From NCBI GenBank assembly GCA_030267565.1, contig BRXU01000015.1:1053001-1117000 (forward strand): DNA of 64,000 bases. Reading direction: 5' to 3'. Shown here in pieces: positions 33,301 to 45,700 of the stretch (positions are counted from its first letter, which is position 1; each line of letters begins with the position of its first letter). The translations under genes and the position numbers were made by a program. This DNA is from Pleodorina starrii (taxonomy: Eukaryota; Chlorophyta; Chlorophyceae; Chlamydomonadales; Volvocaceae). The notes below the pieces were generated by a model, which did no database searches, was not told the DNA's origin, and saw only the letters and a list, made by a program, of their open reading frames with translations.

Positions 33301-36300
33301 GAGGGAAGGGCAGGGAGGAGGGAGGTAGAGTACGACTACCCAAAGAGTCAAGCGGGTGGGGGGGAGCGGGGTGTCTCGCCCCCTCCCCCTCCCCTAGGTG
33401 CGATGCCCCTTCCGCCCCTCACCCACCCACCCACTCACCCACACCCGGGAAGAGAGGCAGCCGCCGCCCAACACCTCCGACTTCCCCCACACCGCCGTCC
33501 CCTCACCCCTAGCCCCCACCTGCCGCGCGTCTCGCCACGCCAGCACCCTCCCGCCCCCTCCCCCGCCCCCACCACCCCCCAACTCCCACCTCCTCTCAGC
33601 TCTCACCCTCCGCTCCGACTTGGCTCCGCAGTGGGGGCTGTCGCACATCAGCTGGTCGCCCGAACCCGCGGAGGCAGCGGGCAGCAGCCGCACCGGTCCG
33701 CCGCATGCGGGGCAGGCGGAGGGGGGCAGCCAGGGGGCGGCGCCGGAGGGGCGCAACTCCGGAAGCACCCGCAGCACCTGAACTCACCCATCCCCAGTTC
33801 CCCACAACACATACACACACACGGGGGAGGTTGAGGGCAGGTTTAGGACGGAGCAAGGAAGGGAGGGAGGGAGGGAGGAGGGCGTGGGCAGTTCGATAAC
33901 GAGGGGGGGGGTGCAAGCGGGCATGGAAGGGCGCGTGTGCAGTACCCCCGGTCTGCCCCCATGCCGTATACGGTATACCTGCGGTATTACGTCTCCGCTC
34001 CTCCGCAGCACCACCGCATCCCCCACGTGCAGTCCCAGACCGGCAGCCAGACCCACATTGTGGAGGCTGGCTCGGCGGAGGGTGACCCCACCCAGCTCCA
34101 CAGGCTCAAGCAGGGCCACCGGGGTGATCTGGGGGGGTGGGGGGGTAAGGGGGTCAAGGAGTGATATGCTCTTTTATATAAAAATGAGTCACTGCGGACG
34201 TCGTTGGGAAGGGGGGTGGTGGGGTGGCGTGGGAGATTGGGTGGGATTGGTTTGGGGTAGGTTGGGTGGGAACAATCCGCTCCTGCCAATCCAACCGCCA
34301 ACCGCCCGTCGCCTATTGCCCACCTGCCCCTGCCTTCCCACATCTCCCCCCCCCACCTCCTCCCCCTCCGCACCCCCCCCCCAACACCCACCCACCTGCC
34401 CCTGCCTCCCCACGGACAGCTCCACGTCCCTCAGTCGGGTCACCGCCTCCCCCGCGGGGAACTTCCACGCCACAGCCCACCGGGGGTCGGATCCTGCCGT
34501 ACCCAAAACGTCGTACAACGTCGTGTCGTCCAGTTTGATGACGACGCCGTCGGCGTCGTAACCTTTGGGGCGGGGGTGAGCGGAAGGGGGGGTCCCCGTG
34601 CGAGCAAGGCGGTGCTTGGGATCAGGCGTGACAGAGGAGGGGGTCAACGAGGAGAGTCCAAAAAGGGCGAGAGGGAGGGAAACAGGGAGGGAGGGAGGGA
34701 GGGGTGGAGACTGGGGATGGAGGGCGGCAGGGGGAGCTGTTGGACGCGCCCGGAAGCCTCCGCGTCACCCACCCACCCACCCACCCACCCACCCAGCGTT
34801 CCCCTGCGCGCCATCCACTCCTCCGCCTCGCGCAGCGCCTCCTCCGGCGAGCCACACCGCCGGTTGTCGGGACTGACTGCGAAGCCCGCCTCCCCCAGCC
34901 ACTGCAACGTGCGCCAATGGCTGCCACCGTGGAGAGGCGCCACCTCCGCACCGCCCCCCTCGGGCCCCCGCCGAGGGTGGCCGCTGCTGCTGCCTTCCCC
35001 TGCGCCGAGCGGATACTGCTGCTGCTGCTGAGATGGAGGAGACGAAGGCGGAGACGAAGACGGAAAATGAGACGAAGAAAGGGAAGAAGAAGAAGAAGTA
35101 GTGGAAGAAGAGGGCGATGCTTCTGTCGGTGTTGGCGGCCAGGCGCTCGGGTGCGGTGGTTTCGGAGCCAGCGCCGCGTACGCCACGAAGCTGAGGCGGC
35201 GGCTGCGGCACTCCGCCGGGTCGAGCAGCCGTACGGCACCCGACGCGGCGTTGCGCGTGTTGGCAAAGGATGGCTGCCCGGCGGCGTCCTGGTCGCTGTT
35301 GACCTGGTGGTTTCGGAGGGCGGGGCGGGGGAGGGGGAGGGGAACGAGACGCGGGCGCACGTGTTGGAGCTGCCGTACCGCGTGTCGGTACCACCAGGGG
35401 GCCGCGAAGGGACCGGCCCCCCCTGGAGAGGGTAGACGCGACTGCTCAGAGTGAAGGCATCGGTCGTATGCCAACGGGCGGCAGCCTCGGGGCCGCGGGC
35501 TTTTGGTCCGCGCGGCGTACTCTGTCCCACACCCACCGACCCATGGGTCACTCCATGGGTCACTCCATGCCTCATTCATTCATTCATCCACCCACCAGCT
35601 GCAGATCCGCCGTACGCACGAACACCTCCCCGCGGACATCCACCCAGTCGGGACCAGCAGCGGCGGAGGCGGAGGCGGCGGTTGGAGACGACACAGCGGC
35701 GGCAGCGCCTGCCAAGGACGGGTGCTGCTGATGCTGTTGATGCTGTTGCTGGTGACGCGGGGGCGGCTCGCTGCCGGCGGTGGCGGTGGCTGCTGCGCTC
35801 CAAGCGGGTGGTGGTGGTGGCCCCCTCAGGGCCCGAGGCAGGCCGCTGATGCCCCCGTGGAGGGCGTTGTGGGTCACATCCTCTCCCATGGCGCCATCGC
35901 CCCGAGTGGCCGCCTGCGGGGATGAGGGGGGCATGGGGTGTGGTGTGGATGGGCGGAAAGGTGGCGTTTGGGCTCCCCGCCGCCGCGTATGGCCATCGGG
36001 AAATGGGCCGGAGGGGGGCGGGTCCCCCAAACTACTCTTCATACCACATACGGCACATACGGCAGATGCCCCAACCTCTCAATTCAGTGACAACCCAACA
36101 GCCAGGGAGAGAGATCGGAATGGGCGCCTCCCCCGACCCGACCTGACCGGCCGGCCTCACCTCCACCAACTGGTACGTCCCGTCTGCCGTACGGCTGTAC
36201 AGCACCCGTACGGCAAGGCCGTCCACCTTGGGCTCCACCACCCAGCCGTACGTCCGCCCCGGCGGCGTGGGACGAGTCGGCGCCGCCGCCGCCACCGCGG

Positions 36301-37411
36301 CCCTCGACTTGGCCGTTCTGCTGCGACTCCTGCTCGCACCACCGCCGCCGCCGTCAGCAGCAGCAGCAGCGCCGGCGGCGGCGGAGCCGCCGCCGCCCCC
36401 GCCCCCGCCGCCGGCAGCGGCGGCGCCGGCCGCCGCCAGCTTGGCCGTGGTCTTGTCCAGCCACGCCGCCGCCTCCTCCCTGGAGGTCACCGTGGCCAGA
36501 CTCAACATGGGGGCCGGGTGGCGCACTTTGCGGAGCGCGCCCACAGCAGGCACCGGTGCACCCTTCGAGCAGAGGAGGGGCGAGGGAGTGGAGAGAAGGA
36601 GGGAGGGTGAGAGAGGGGGAGAGGAACAACCAGAAGAAGCCAACACCAGAAGCCTTGTACGACAGCTGCTCGGGATTGCCGTAGGCGGCCCTGCCTGGAG
36701 CGAAACATCACATACCAAGACGGACACGACGAAAACCCTGAGACCTAACCCACCACGGGGAGGGCCACCTCCTCGGGGGCTTCCCCCCGGAGCTGTCCAG
36801 CCAGGTGGCGGTACTGCCGCTTCAGATCGTCGTACGCTGCATCGCTGCGGGTTTCGGAGGTGGGTGGGGCGCGGGGGAGGGGCGCGGGGAGGGGGTTTTA
36901 CTTGGGTTGAGGTGGAGGTGAGCGTGCAGGTGAGGATGCGGATGTTGCTGCCAGCGGCAGGGTGCGGCAGGGACATCCGCACATACCCGCGCGTGCGGAC
37001 CTGCCTCACGTATTGCCTCTCGTTAGGCATGCGGCCTCAGATGGTCAAACCTCCGATGGTGGGCGTCGTGCTCCGCAACCCTTAACCCCCCCAACAAGTC
37101 AACGGTTTGGGGCGTCGCTGTTGCGCGCACCTGATCTCCGGTTGCTGCTGGTTGTAGTACAGCTCGTTGTGGCGAGCCAGCGCGGCTTCCAACTGGCGCA
37201 GCTCCTTCAACGCCGCATCATTGCGGCCGGGTTCGCCAGCGAGGGGGGCTGCCACGTCTCGGCCGGCGGCGTTTGACTTGCGCAAACGACCGGGCTGTCT
37301 GGGTGCAGCTGCGGCTGATGATGCGAACGGTGCGCGTAATAATTGAAATGCGCGCTGCTGGGTGGTTGCTGTCAGCGTCCGGGGCAGCAACACCGCGAGC
37401 AGCCGGCGCAT
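30383..37411 (-). CDS. NAD+-dependent DNA ligase (LigA type), organelle-targeted
   Basis: Thirteen exons in transcription order: 37411-37131, 36844-36754, 36562-36161, 35913-35596, 35303-34793, 34562-34396, 34128-33979, 33777-33607, 33138-33022, 32830-32617, 32317-31941, 31101-31045 and 30508-30383 (TAA). They total 2982 nt, 993 aa, and every junction keeps phase. Domains follow bacterial LigA: Ia with [20 protein letters not shown] (split by intron 1); adenylation core with [15 protein letters not shown] (nucleophile Lys about 236), [24 protein letters not shown] and [14 protein letters not shown] fold with [13 protein letters not shown] and GDVIPQ; Cys4 zinc finger C662/C665/C685/C690; helix-hairpin-helix region about 700-810; BRCT about 922-990 ([11 protein letters not shown]...). 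It is longer than the usual ~670 aa because of a presequence ([20 protein letters not shown]) and Gly/Ala, Ser/Gln and Pro/Ala insertions. It seals nicks using NAD+, probably in an organelle (inferred). An alternative ATG is at 37513. Confidence 0.93.
30882..30976. repeat. 26-bp tandem repeat in ligase intron
   Basis: About 3.5 copies of a 26-bp unit built from CCGCACAACCGCACAACCC and AAGTGAGC in the last intron of the ligase gene. Confidence 0.85.
32059..32195 (-). repeat. in-frame 27-bp coding minisatellite in ligase linker
   Basis: Five near-perfect 27-bp units encode GGPPLPAAS repeats (about residues 849-894) between the helix-hairpin-helix and BRCT domains of the ligase. The unit length is a multiple of three, so gains and losses keep the frame. 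Confidence 0.92.
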
Positions 37412-38169
37412 CGCGCCGGCCTCCGCACCCGGACCAGCCTGCTCCGCCGACACACCCCTCGTCTGCAGCGATTGGATGTTATACCCAGATGCGAAAGCTA
37501 GGCTGATTCTCATCCGGACAGGCAGATGCAACCGCTGGCTGCTGCAACTGGCGAAGGAGACACACTATGAACGCTGCGAATGTGGGGGCAATCGATATGG
37601 TATATATCGGATATATTATCTAGGTTAATATATTATCACGCGTAGCCTAAAGCTATACATTACAAATATCGCATGCTTTCTCGGAGCCGGTCTCGAAACA
37701 ATCAGGGAAGTTGTTCTCGAATACCATGTAACATGCTTCACGCGAAAGCAAACCGTTGCCCGGAAATTCCTCCTTGAAAGTCAAGAGTTTGAGCGGTTGG
37801 ACGTTTCCATTCAAACGGACAAAACAAACCGCCAAGCGCCCTGGGAAATAACAAGGAGGATGCGCTCGTTGTAAGTAAAATTTTCAAGTTTTGAGCATTG
37901 TTGATTCCTTAACTTGCAGCCCGAAACCGCATAGGGTCCCGGGCTTTAGCTAGGGTTTCTCCACGTTGGCCCTCGACGAGTTGACGTCACTGCGCCCCCA
38001 CCCACCAGTTGCACATCCGACAGCCTTTCAGAAGACGTCACATCTGTCCGCAAGAACAGGTAGATAATTGCAGGGAGCCCTGTTGGCGCGCTAGGAGAAA
38101 ACCAACAGCCGAGTACAACAGGCTCGCTGCCGAACGAAGCCACAGATTTCTCTTTGTGGCCTTGCCACC
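37412..38169. promoter_or_regulatory. divergent promoter region, ligase / ML-domain gene
   Basis: Separates the divergent ligase (-) and ML-domain (+) start codons. The central part, about 37590-37910, is AT-richer, with TATATATCGGATATAT near 37602. No coding segment was recognised. Confidence 0.5.
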
Positions 38170-39872
38170 ATGCCACGCTTCTCCTCCATGCCACGTCTCT
38201 CCTCCCGACGCGCAGCTACTTCGCGACGGCGAGGACGCCCTCCAGTGGCACCGCTTCCGGGTGCAGGACCCTCCTCACTCCTCGCCGCGCTTCTCGCCGC
38301 AGCGGCCTTTTTGGCGCTCGCCCGTCCATCCGTAGCCGCAAGCACCGTCCACACCAGCCTCTCCTGCCCCGGTCAACGCAGCTTGCGGCTCCATTTTCGC
38401 GGCCAGTCGCAATCGGACACGACCACAATGTTGCTGCCCTGCCGATCTGCGCTACCGGCCTCGCAGCCGCAGCCGCAGCCACAGCTGCAGTCCTTGCGCA
38501 ACGGCCCCCAGAGCCCCAACATCTTTGCGCGTCAGCGACCGGACAGCAGTAACAGGGGCGTCACCACCGCTGCGCTGAGCGCTGCGGCAGCGGCCAGCGC
38601 GAGCAGCTTCGACCGACGCGCGGCAACACCCGCACCCGCAAAAATCGTGATGACCCAGACTGCCACGTCGACGTCGCCATTGACCTCAGTCGCCTCGACC
38701 GCGAGCAGCCGCAGGGCGGCGGCGCAGCCGCTCGCGTCGCGTCGAGCGACGCCGTCAGTGGCGGCGCAGGCGGCGCCCGGGCCCGGCGACGCGTCGCGTG
38801 TCGGCGACCAAACCGATTTCGACGTCAAGAACGACGACATTAACACCCACAGCCGTACCACCGCCGCCGCTGCCAGCGGCAGCAGCGACAGCGACGGCGG
38901 CGCGGCGGCGGCGGTGGCTGGCCACCGTTTGCTGGGCATGAGTTGGAAGGTGTGCGGCGGCGGCCCCGCCGGCGCTCCGATGCTGTCGCCGGATGAGGTG
39001 ACGCTCTCTCCCGACCCGCCGCACCACGGCCGCACACTGGCGATCGACGTCAGCGGCACCAACCCAATCAGCACCCCGGGCGGCCGCCTGCGCGTCGCGG
39101 TGGCGTACATGGGCTTCAAGGTCTACACGTGAGTGTTACGATGCAGCACCGTACAGTACGACGACAGTAGAGCGTACGGCACGGCACGGCGCCGTACCTT
39201 TAACGGCATTTAAGCGCAAAGCTGACGCCGCGTGTCCGCTGTCCTGTGGGCGGCGAGAAGGTTTGTCAATTGTCATCAGCCTTTCCTGTGCGGGTGCGCG
39301 CTTTTGGTGCGAACTACCGGTTGAGTTGGCGCAAGGGATTGCCAGCAGCTGGATCTGGATCTGCTTTTCGCGGCGTGCCCACCGGCACCGTCGGGACGGT
39401 TTACATAGCACCATCCCCGCTGGGGCGACCTAATCGATCCGCCACCGCCGCAAAAGTCGCGATCGCCGTCGCCGTGCCTTCACCGCCCCCCCCCGCCCTC
39501 AAATCCCCTCCCTCGCCACCTCTCCATCCCCCCATTTTCTCGCCGCCGTGCCCGGCCAACCCTTCCTCTCCCTCCGCCAGGTACGAATCGGCGCTGTGCG
39601 ACGCCATTGCCTGCCCGCTGGTGGCCGGCTCGGCCTTCCGGCTGCAGGTCAGCCAGAAGCTGCCGGCGCTGGCGCCCCCGGGGCCCTACAGCATGGAGAT
39701 CACGGGCGAGGACGACGCGGGGGTCCGGTTCATGTGCGTGCAGCTCAGCTTCCAGGTCACCCTGCCGCAGCCGGGGATCACCGGGGGCGGCGGCGCAAGC
39801 AGCAGCAGGGAGGGGAGGGAGTTCGCGGGGGGCGCGGGGTGGGGCGGCGGCCAGACGGAGGAGGAGGAGTAG
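38170..39872 (+). CDS. ML-domain (NPC2-like) lipid-binding protein
   Basis: Two exons, 38170-39128 and 39581-39872 (TAG), total 1251 nt, 416 aa. The start sits in a near-perfect Kozak context (GCCACCATGCC). Residues 1-35 are Arg/Pro-rich, followed by a hydrophobic stretch at about 36-50 (SLLAALLAAAAFLALA), which is a signal peptide or anchor. Residues 60-255 are a low-complexity Ser/Ala linker. The ML domain spans about 256-385: MSWKVCGGG, VTLSPDPPHHGRTLAID, AYMGFKVYTYESALCDAIACPL and PYSMEITGEDDAGVRFMC. The pattern of Cys 262, 326, 331 and 372 is that of the MD-2/NPC2/PG-PI transfer family, whose members bind lipids or sterols in secretory or lysosomal compartments. The ligand here is unknown. 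The length is well above the usual 130-170 aa because of the N-terminal extension, and the domain is split by one intron. Confidence 0.8.
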
Positions 39873-42723
39873 GAGGAGGAGCAGGCGCGCGGGAGCGGGT
39901 GGCGGGAGTGAAGGGGGTTGCGGGGAGTCGGGGGTCGCCGACCCACGGGTCGGTGGGGTCCGTGGTGTGACCGAGTTTGTAAAGGGGCAGGACGAGGCCG
40001 CTCGTGTGCGTCTCGCCATCGCGCAGGACTTCCTGTAGGTTGAGAGGCTAGGGCAGTAGGGAGATAGCATGTGTGTGTGTGCGTCTGCGGGCATTACCCG
40101 GGTGCATGGGCACACGGTGCCGCGAGGCGGCCGCTTCGCGCCGCACTCGCCATTGACCTTGTACCCCCAACCCCCGGACCGCATTCATGCGGCCCAGAGG
40201 AGGTTCGTCCTCTGGCGCAGCGCCTCGAACCCTCGATGGTAGGTGCCGTAGGCACCGTAGGCAGAAACGCAAAAACGTTTGAAAACTACCTAAAAAATCA
40301 AAGACCCCAGTTTCGACGTCTCCAAGCGCCCCATTTCCGGCGCCTTCCGCCCCCCGGACCTCACACCGAGGTGACCCCACGCGACTCGCCAAAATCAAGG
40401 CGCGTGGCGCCTTACGCGCCTCCGCGGCGCGGCGCGCCTGCCGTACCTACGTAACGTTGCATCACCACCACGGCGGCGGCGCGCCTTGCCGTGCCCAATA
40501 CACACGGGCTGCTTCACAGGGGCCCCGCATGCCGCAGGCGCTGCGACGAAGCTGCCCTCACAACGCGCGGAACCCGACGAGGAAAGGGGCCCTCCGGCGA
40601 CGTTCCGGAGGCTCCCAAGTACCGTACTCGAAAGAGCCTAAATGCTATAAAACATGGGGTGTTTCCGTACTCGGCGCAGGACGAGCCGCGCCCTCTGTTG
40701 GGAAAAAGCCCCAAACCGCACAGCCCAGGGCAGGGGTGTTGCTGGTCCTCGCATGGCGGCCAGCGTTGCGCCTTGGTGTTACCGGCAGCTGGCGTCGCGG
40801 TGCGGCGCGGCGCCGAGAAGAGCGCACTGGAAGTCTCCGAAAGCCGTGATGCTCGGGTGCTGATGACATCCCAGCGGGTGAAATCTCCGACGGCCGAGCG
40901 ACGCCCCTCCCCTCCCCACGCGCGCAAGCCACGAGACGGCAGCGCCGCCCGCCCGACGCCGCCCGGCCTGCCGGCTGCAATGATGGAGACGTACCGCACT
41001 GTACGACACATCACTACCACTGCCTAGCAGCAGACTTCGCGACACGGCAGATGCCAAGTAACCGTTCATTGCTGCCTGCTCGGAATATGCCATACCAAAC
41101 ACCCACAATGCCGACCATGTTGTCAATAAGCCCTGACCGTTGCCTAAACGACGCCCCCGCCGGGAGCGGTGTCCCACCGACACAGGGGAACGCCTTCCTC
41201 TTCTCTTCGGCCCCCCCCGCCCCCCGCGCATTTGAAGGACGCAGACCAGCTTCAAGACAAACCGCCCAACGCGCAACGAACAATGACAGCCGCGGTGCTG
41301 CCCTGCCCCATTGGGGGCTTAGATGACTGACTGAGAAAATCCCGACGCTGGCAGCAGTTTGATGAATGAGGCAGCCGAGACGCGACGGTAAACTAAAGGA
41401 ACATGCGCGAATTTCTGCTGCTGGCAGTACCGAACACAAAGGACCAGGGAATACCGGTATTAGCGATGCTCACCCCCAAAAGGATCAATGGCTCAGTACT
41501 CGCTCAGTACCGCAATACCGGTACCAATATCTTATGTGACCGCTCTCCGGGCCCATCAGAACGGTATATCAGCCACAGCGTCACGCCAATGGGGGGTAAG
41601 GGCCACGCTCGGGGGGGGGGCGGAAGGGGAAAACGTAGGAGGGAGTGCGGATAGCGGATACCTGGAACCTCGTGCGTGGCTGCACCCGAAAAAGCCCACG
41701 CCAACGCGCTCACAAAGCCCCAAAGGCCATTTAGCAAAACGGCGGACATGCCCGACATGCGAGCCGGTGAAACAGGTGCGCACACCTGCCTGGTGCCTGC
41801 TGGCTACGACGCCCCCGAACCACGACGCAAACAAGACAAGACAAGACAACCGCAGTGCGCCGCATCGTCCACCACACAGCCAAGAGGAGCGAGTCTCCAA
41901 CCCAAAAGCCCCGACCCCAACTCCATCCCAAGCCGAACAACAAGACCTGACGGCCCTCGGTCCGTGCAACGCCTCCCGACAAGCAGCAGTTAACCCCGCC
42001 CCTCCCAACCAAACACACATACCACCACCCTCTTCACCAGATTGCCTCGGTCCCTTCACTGCGGTCACCGTGTCCTTACCGCCCGCCCAGCAGTGCCGTG
42101 CCGTCCCAACACGCGGAGTACAACCTTTGAGCGCTTGGCTCCAACGCCCCCTTTCCGCAATTCACACAGTTGCGATGCGCCGATGCCCGGACGCGCCCTC
42201 TCTCTCCCCTTCCGCGCGCGTGTCTTATCATATCACGCACCGCACGCACACGCATGAACAGTGCGTTTGCTCTCGCGCTCGCATGGCCATGGACATGCAC
42301 AGCTTTTGGCAAACCTCCTTCCAAAGCCTCAATGCTGCGGGGTGCTGGATCGGCCGCAAACAAAAAGCAGTTCCGAGTTGTTCATCACGCGCACCGCCTC
42401 CCAATCACACCACCCCAACCCCTTCCCCCACAGCCTCATCATGACCCTACCCTCCCTCCCCTGCAGCACCCAGCCCACTCTCCGGACGTCGCTGCCGCCT
42501 CGCGAGGTGGCCCCCCTTGCTCAACAACCGACCCGTGGTTCTTCCGAAAAGCCAAGTAAAGGGCAAGCATACGGTAGAAGCGCCATGCGGGTGGGGAGCC
42601 GCGGCGGTTCTCCCGCGGGCACGACCTTCTGATGTCTGCCTGCCTGCCCCGGCGGACGAAGGCTGGTGCCCCCCACGTGCTGCCGCAACCCCCTCCCTTC
42701 CACGTGCAGCACCCCTTGGCCCC
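39873..42723. other. intergenic region, no gene recognised
   Basis: Downstream of the ML-domain gene (+) and of the gene at 42724-47340 (-). It holds a short hairpin-like CCGCATTCATGCGG (about 40180-40193), GTAGGTGCCGTAGGCACCGTAGGC near 40240-40262, and no supported exon on either strand. Confidence 0.5.
39978..39982 (+). promoter_or_regulatory. TGTAA polyadenylation signal candidate
   Basis: TGTAA 106 bp after the ML-domain gene stop, in the position expected for a volvocine poly(A) signal. Confidence 0.6.
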
Positions 42724-45700
42724 TCATCCGGGGCCCCCACCGGCGTTGTCCGGCCCGGCGCCCACCGCCCGCGTCGCCGTCAATTCCGCCCTGCCGTTGG
42801 TGAAGCTGCTGGGGCCTGCGAAGGTAAAGGTGTCCGGCCCCCGGGTCGCGCCCCCGCCCGGCGAGCCGCCCCAGTCCGTGTCCCAGCTGTGGCGGGAAAA
42901 GTCCAGGGAGGCGCTGAGCTCCGCGCCGGGCGTGCCCCTCCGTGGCGAGGCGGCGGCCGCGGCGCCGCCGCCTCCGGGAGCCTGCGGCTGCAGCCACCCC
43001 GCGCCCACAGGACCCGCCGCCAGCGCCCCCGCGCCCATCGACCCCGGCGCCACCGGCTCCGGCGGCGGCGACGGCGAAGGCGCTGCGCTGCCGGGAAAGC
43101 TGCCGCCGGCGCCGGCGACGGCGGCGGCGGAGGCCGCGACTGGTGAGGGGGGTCCGCCGGCGGCGCCGATGGCGAATGCGCCCGATGGTGCCTGTACGAC
43201 AATGCTGCCGGCGCCGCCGTGGACCTCCGCCGCCAGGCCGAGCGCCAGGGACAGGCTGTCATGCTCCTCGCAACCAGGAGCCAGGCTTAGGGAGGGGTTG
43301 CGCGCGCTGCGCGCGGCGGCGGCCGCGGCGGCCGCCGCTGCCGCGGAAGCTGCGGCGGCTGCGCCGCCGCCACCGCCGGCCGACGCGACCGACTCCGTCA
43401 AGGCCGCCTCCGCCGCCGCGCCCGTGCCCGCCTGCGGGCTGCCGACCTCCCCCTCAGCGTCCGTGGCGGGCCGACGGCCGCCGCCGGCGGCAGCGGCGCT
43501 GCCGGCGTCCGTGGCGCTGTGTATCGTACTGATGGACGAGATGGTATCCCGCCGTACGTGCGGCGGCGTCAAGCCGTGGGCGAGGAGGCCGGCGGCGGCG
43601 GCGGCGGCGGTGGCGGCGGTGGCGGCGCCCAGCTGGCTGACGCCGCCGCCGCCGCCGCCGCCGGAGCCGGCTGCGCCGGCGGCTACACTGGATCCGGCCG
43701 TGGATCCGAAATTGAGCATCATGAGACTGCTGGTGAGGCAGATGGAGGTGTCCTGGCGACCGAGGTTACCTGTCAGCGAGTGATCAGTGAAGGTAAGAAG
43801 AAGCAGAACAACAACAACAGCATTAACGGTATCATCATCAACAACAACAACAACAACAGCATTAACGGCATCATCAACAACAACAACAGCAGCAGCATTA
43901 ACGGCATCATCAATAACAGCACCAGCATCATCGTGTGAAGGAGCAAGGGCTGATGGGGCCCCAGGGACAAGGGGAGCCAGTGGCCCGACGCGGCGCACCC
44001 AGCCCGCCCATCACACGGCAAAGGCTGGGACGTGCCGCCCCGCCCCGGGCTCGTGTGGCCTGCTCCCGCCCCGCCCCGGCCCGTGCGGGCTGCACCAGCC
44101 CCTGCACCTGTCTGCTGGCTGATGCCGGAAGAGGCGTGGCTGAAGTTGGCTGGGCCGCCCACCGCGCGCTTGAAGGTGCGCACCGCCCCCGTGCGGCGCA
44201 GCGCCGCGGTGAGGTGCGCGTCGAAGAGCGAGGCCAGACCCGTGTTGGCGGACCAGGAGCCGGAGGAGATGGCGGGGACGGGGCCCTGCAGAGAAAAAGA
44301 CAGACCCAGGCGCGGGGTGTGGGGATGGGCGGGAAACGCGTCGATGCAGCGAGGGCGGTGCGTGGGTGTGTGAGGGATGGGGAGTGGGCTTACGGGTCAT
44401 GGCGGGAGCAGGCGGGGGCTCGGGGGCTCGGCTACGGTGATGGAGAAGGGAAAGGGGAAGGCCGCGCACTGGCCTCACCCACCTCCTGTGAAGGCTGCTG
44501 GTTCGGCCCAATGGTTTCGGCCAGCGGGCATCCGGCGAGTCAAATCTTTTCTAGAAAGTTTCGTTTTGTGACCTGTCGCTGAATCCCTGTGTCGCAGGAC
44601 CTTGGTGACGGCGAGTCCCGTCCCGCGCGTGTACGGTAGGCCGGCTGTCGCCGGGCCTTATTGTGGTTTCGGTCATCGCGTGCGTGCCGCCTCTCTCTCT
44701 TTTCTCCGTGCTGTCTGCGTGAGGGGTCTCTGTTCGCGTGAGGGGCCTTCCGCGGCGACGACGCCCAAGCTGCCACCGCCATCGGTGCGTGTCCACGGCG
44801 TCTACGGCGCGTACTTGCTCACACACCGCCGCTCCGACCACGCCATCTGCCTCAACACCGCCCGCGCACATCACATCGGATTTCTTCTTATGTCCTTTGC
44901 ATCGTCTACTCCCTCCCATTTCCCATGCTCGTCCATCTTGTCGTTCCGCGTCCAATGCATCCCTCTGCTTGCCCTCCGTTCCCCGCGTCCCTCTCCCGCA
45001 TCTTTCGTGCCGTCGCCGCGTCCCTCCGCCGGCTCCCTACGCCCCCCTCCGCTGCGGCATCACTTTCGCACACCCACCCACCTCCTGTTGCGTCAACTGC
45101 TGCTGGTGGATGCGCGACAGCACGTCCCGCACGCTGCCGCTCCCGGTCGGCAGCTGCACCAACGAGGCGGCGCTGGTGGTGCCGCCGACCGACCTGCCGC
45201 CGGAGAGCGCGCCAACGAGCAGCAGGCTGGCCGGCCCGGAATCCTCCCCCAGAAGCCCGCCCATGGGCCAGAAGCGGCTGGCGCTGCCCGTCGCAGTCCT
45301 GCCGGAGTTGCTGCAGTAGCCGCCGCCGCCGCCGCCTGCGGCGGTGCGGCTGCTGGTGGAGGCGCGGAGCAGGCCCGCCGCCGCCAGCGCGGCTGCGGCG
45401 GCCGCCGCCACCGCCACCGCGCTGCTTGACGAACTGGCCAACGTGTCCCAGCTGTTGCGTCGGGCGGCGGCGGCGCGGCTGCGGCTGTGGTGGCGGCCGA
45501 CAACGCCGCCGGCGCTGCCGCCGGCAAGCACCATGTTGCGGTTCTGCAGGTCCAGCAGCGGCGTGCTGCTGCCGCCGCCGCCGTCGCCCTCCTGCGCGGC
45601 GAGCACGGCCGCCGCCGCGGCCGCGCCGGCGTGCGGCGTCGCCGCCGCGCCGGCGGCGGCGCCGCCGCTGTCGACGCCAGGCCCCCGTCGGGCGTTATGA

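Noticed and set aside
30383..37411. Bacterial contamination as the source of the NAD+ ligase
   Set aside because: The gene is broken by twelve GT-AG introns with consistent phases, and its base composition, repeats and neighbours are the same as the rest of the window.
42521..42997. Frame with MRGQGVLHVEGRGLRQHVGG as a further exon of the gene at 42724-47340
   Set aside because: Joining it would need a splice just before an in-frame stop, and no clear acceptor precedes it. It remains possible, but the simpler end at 42724 was kept.
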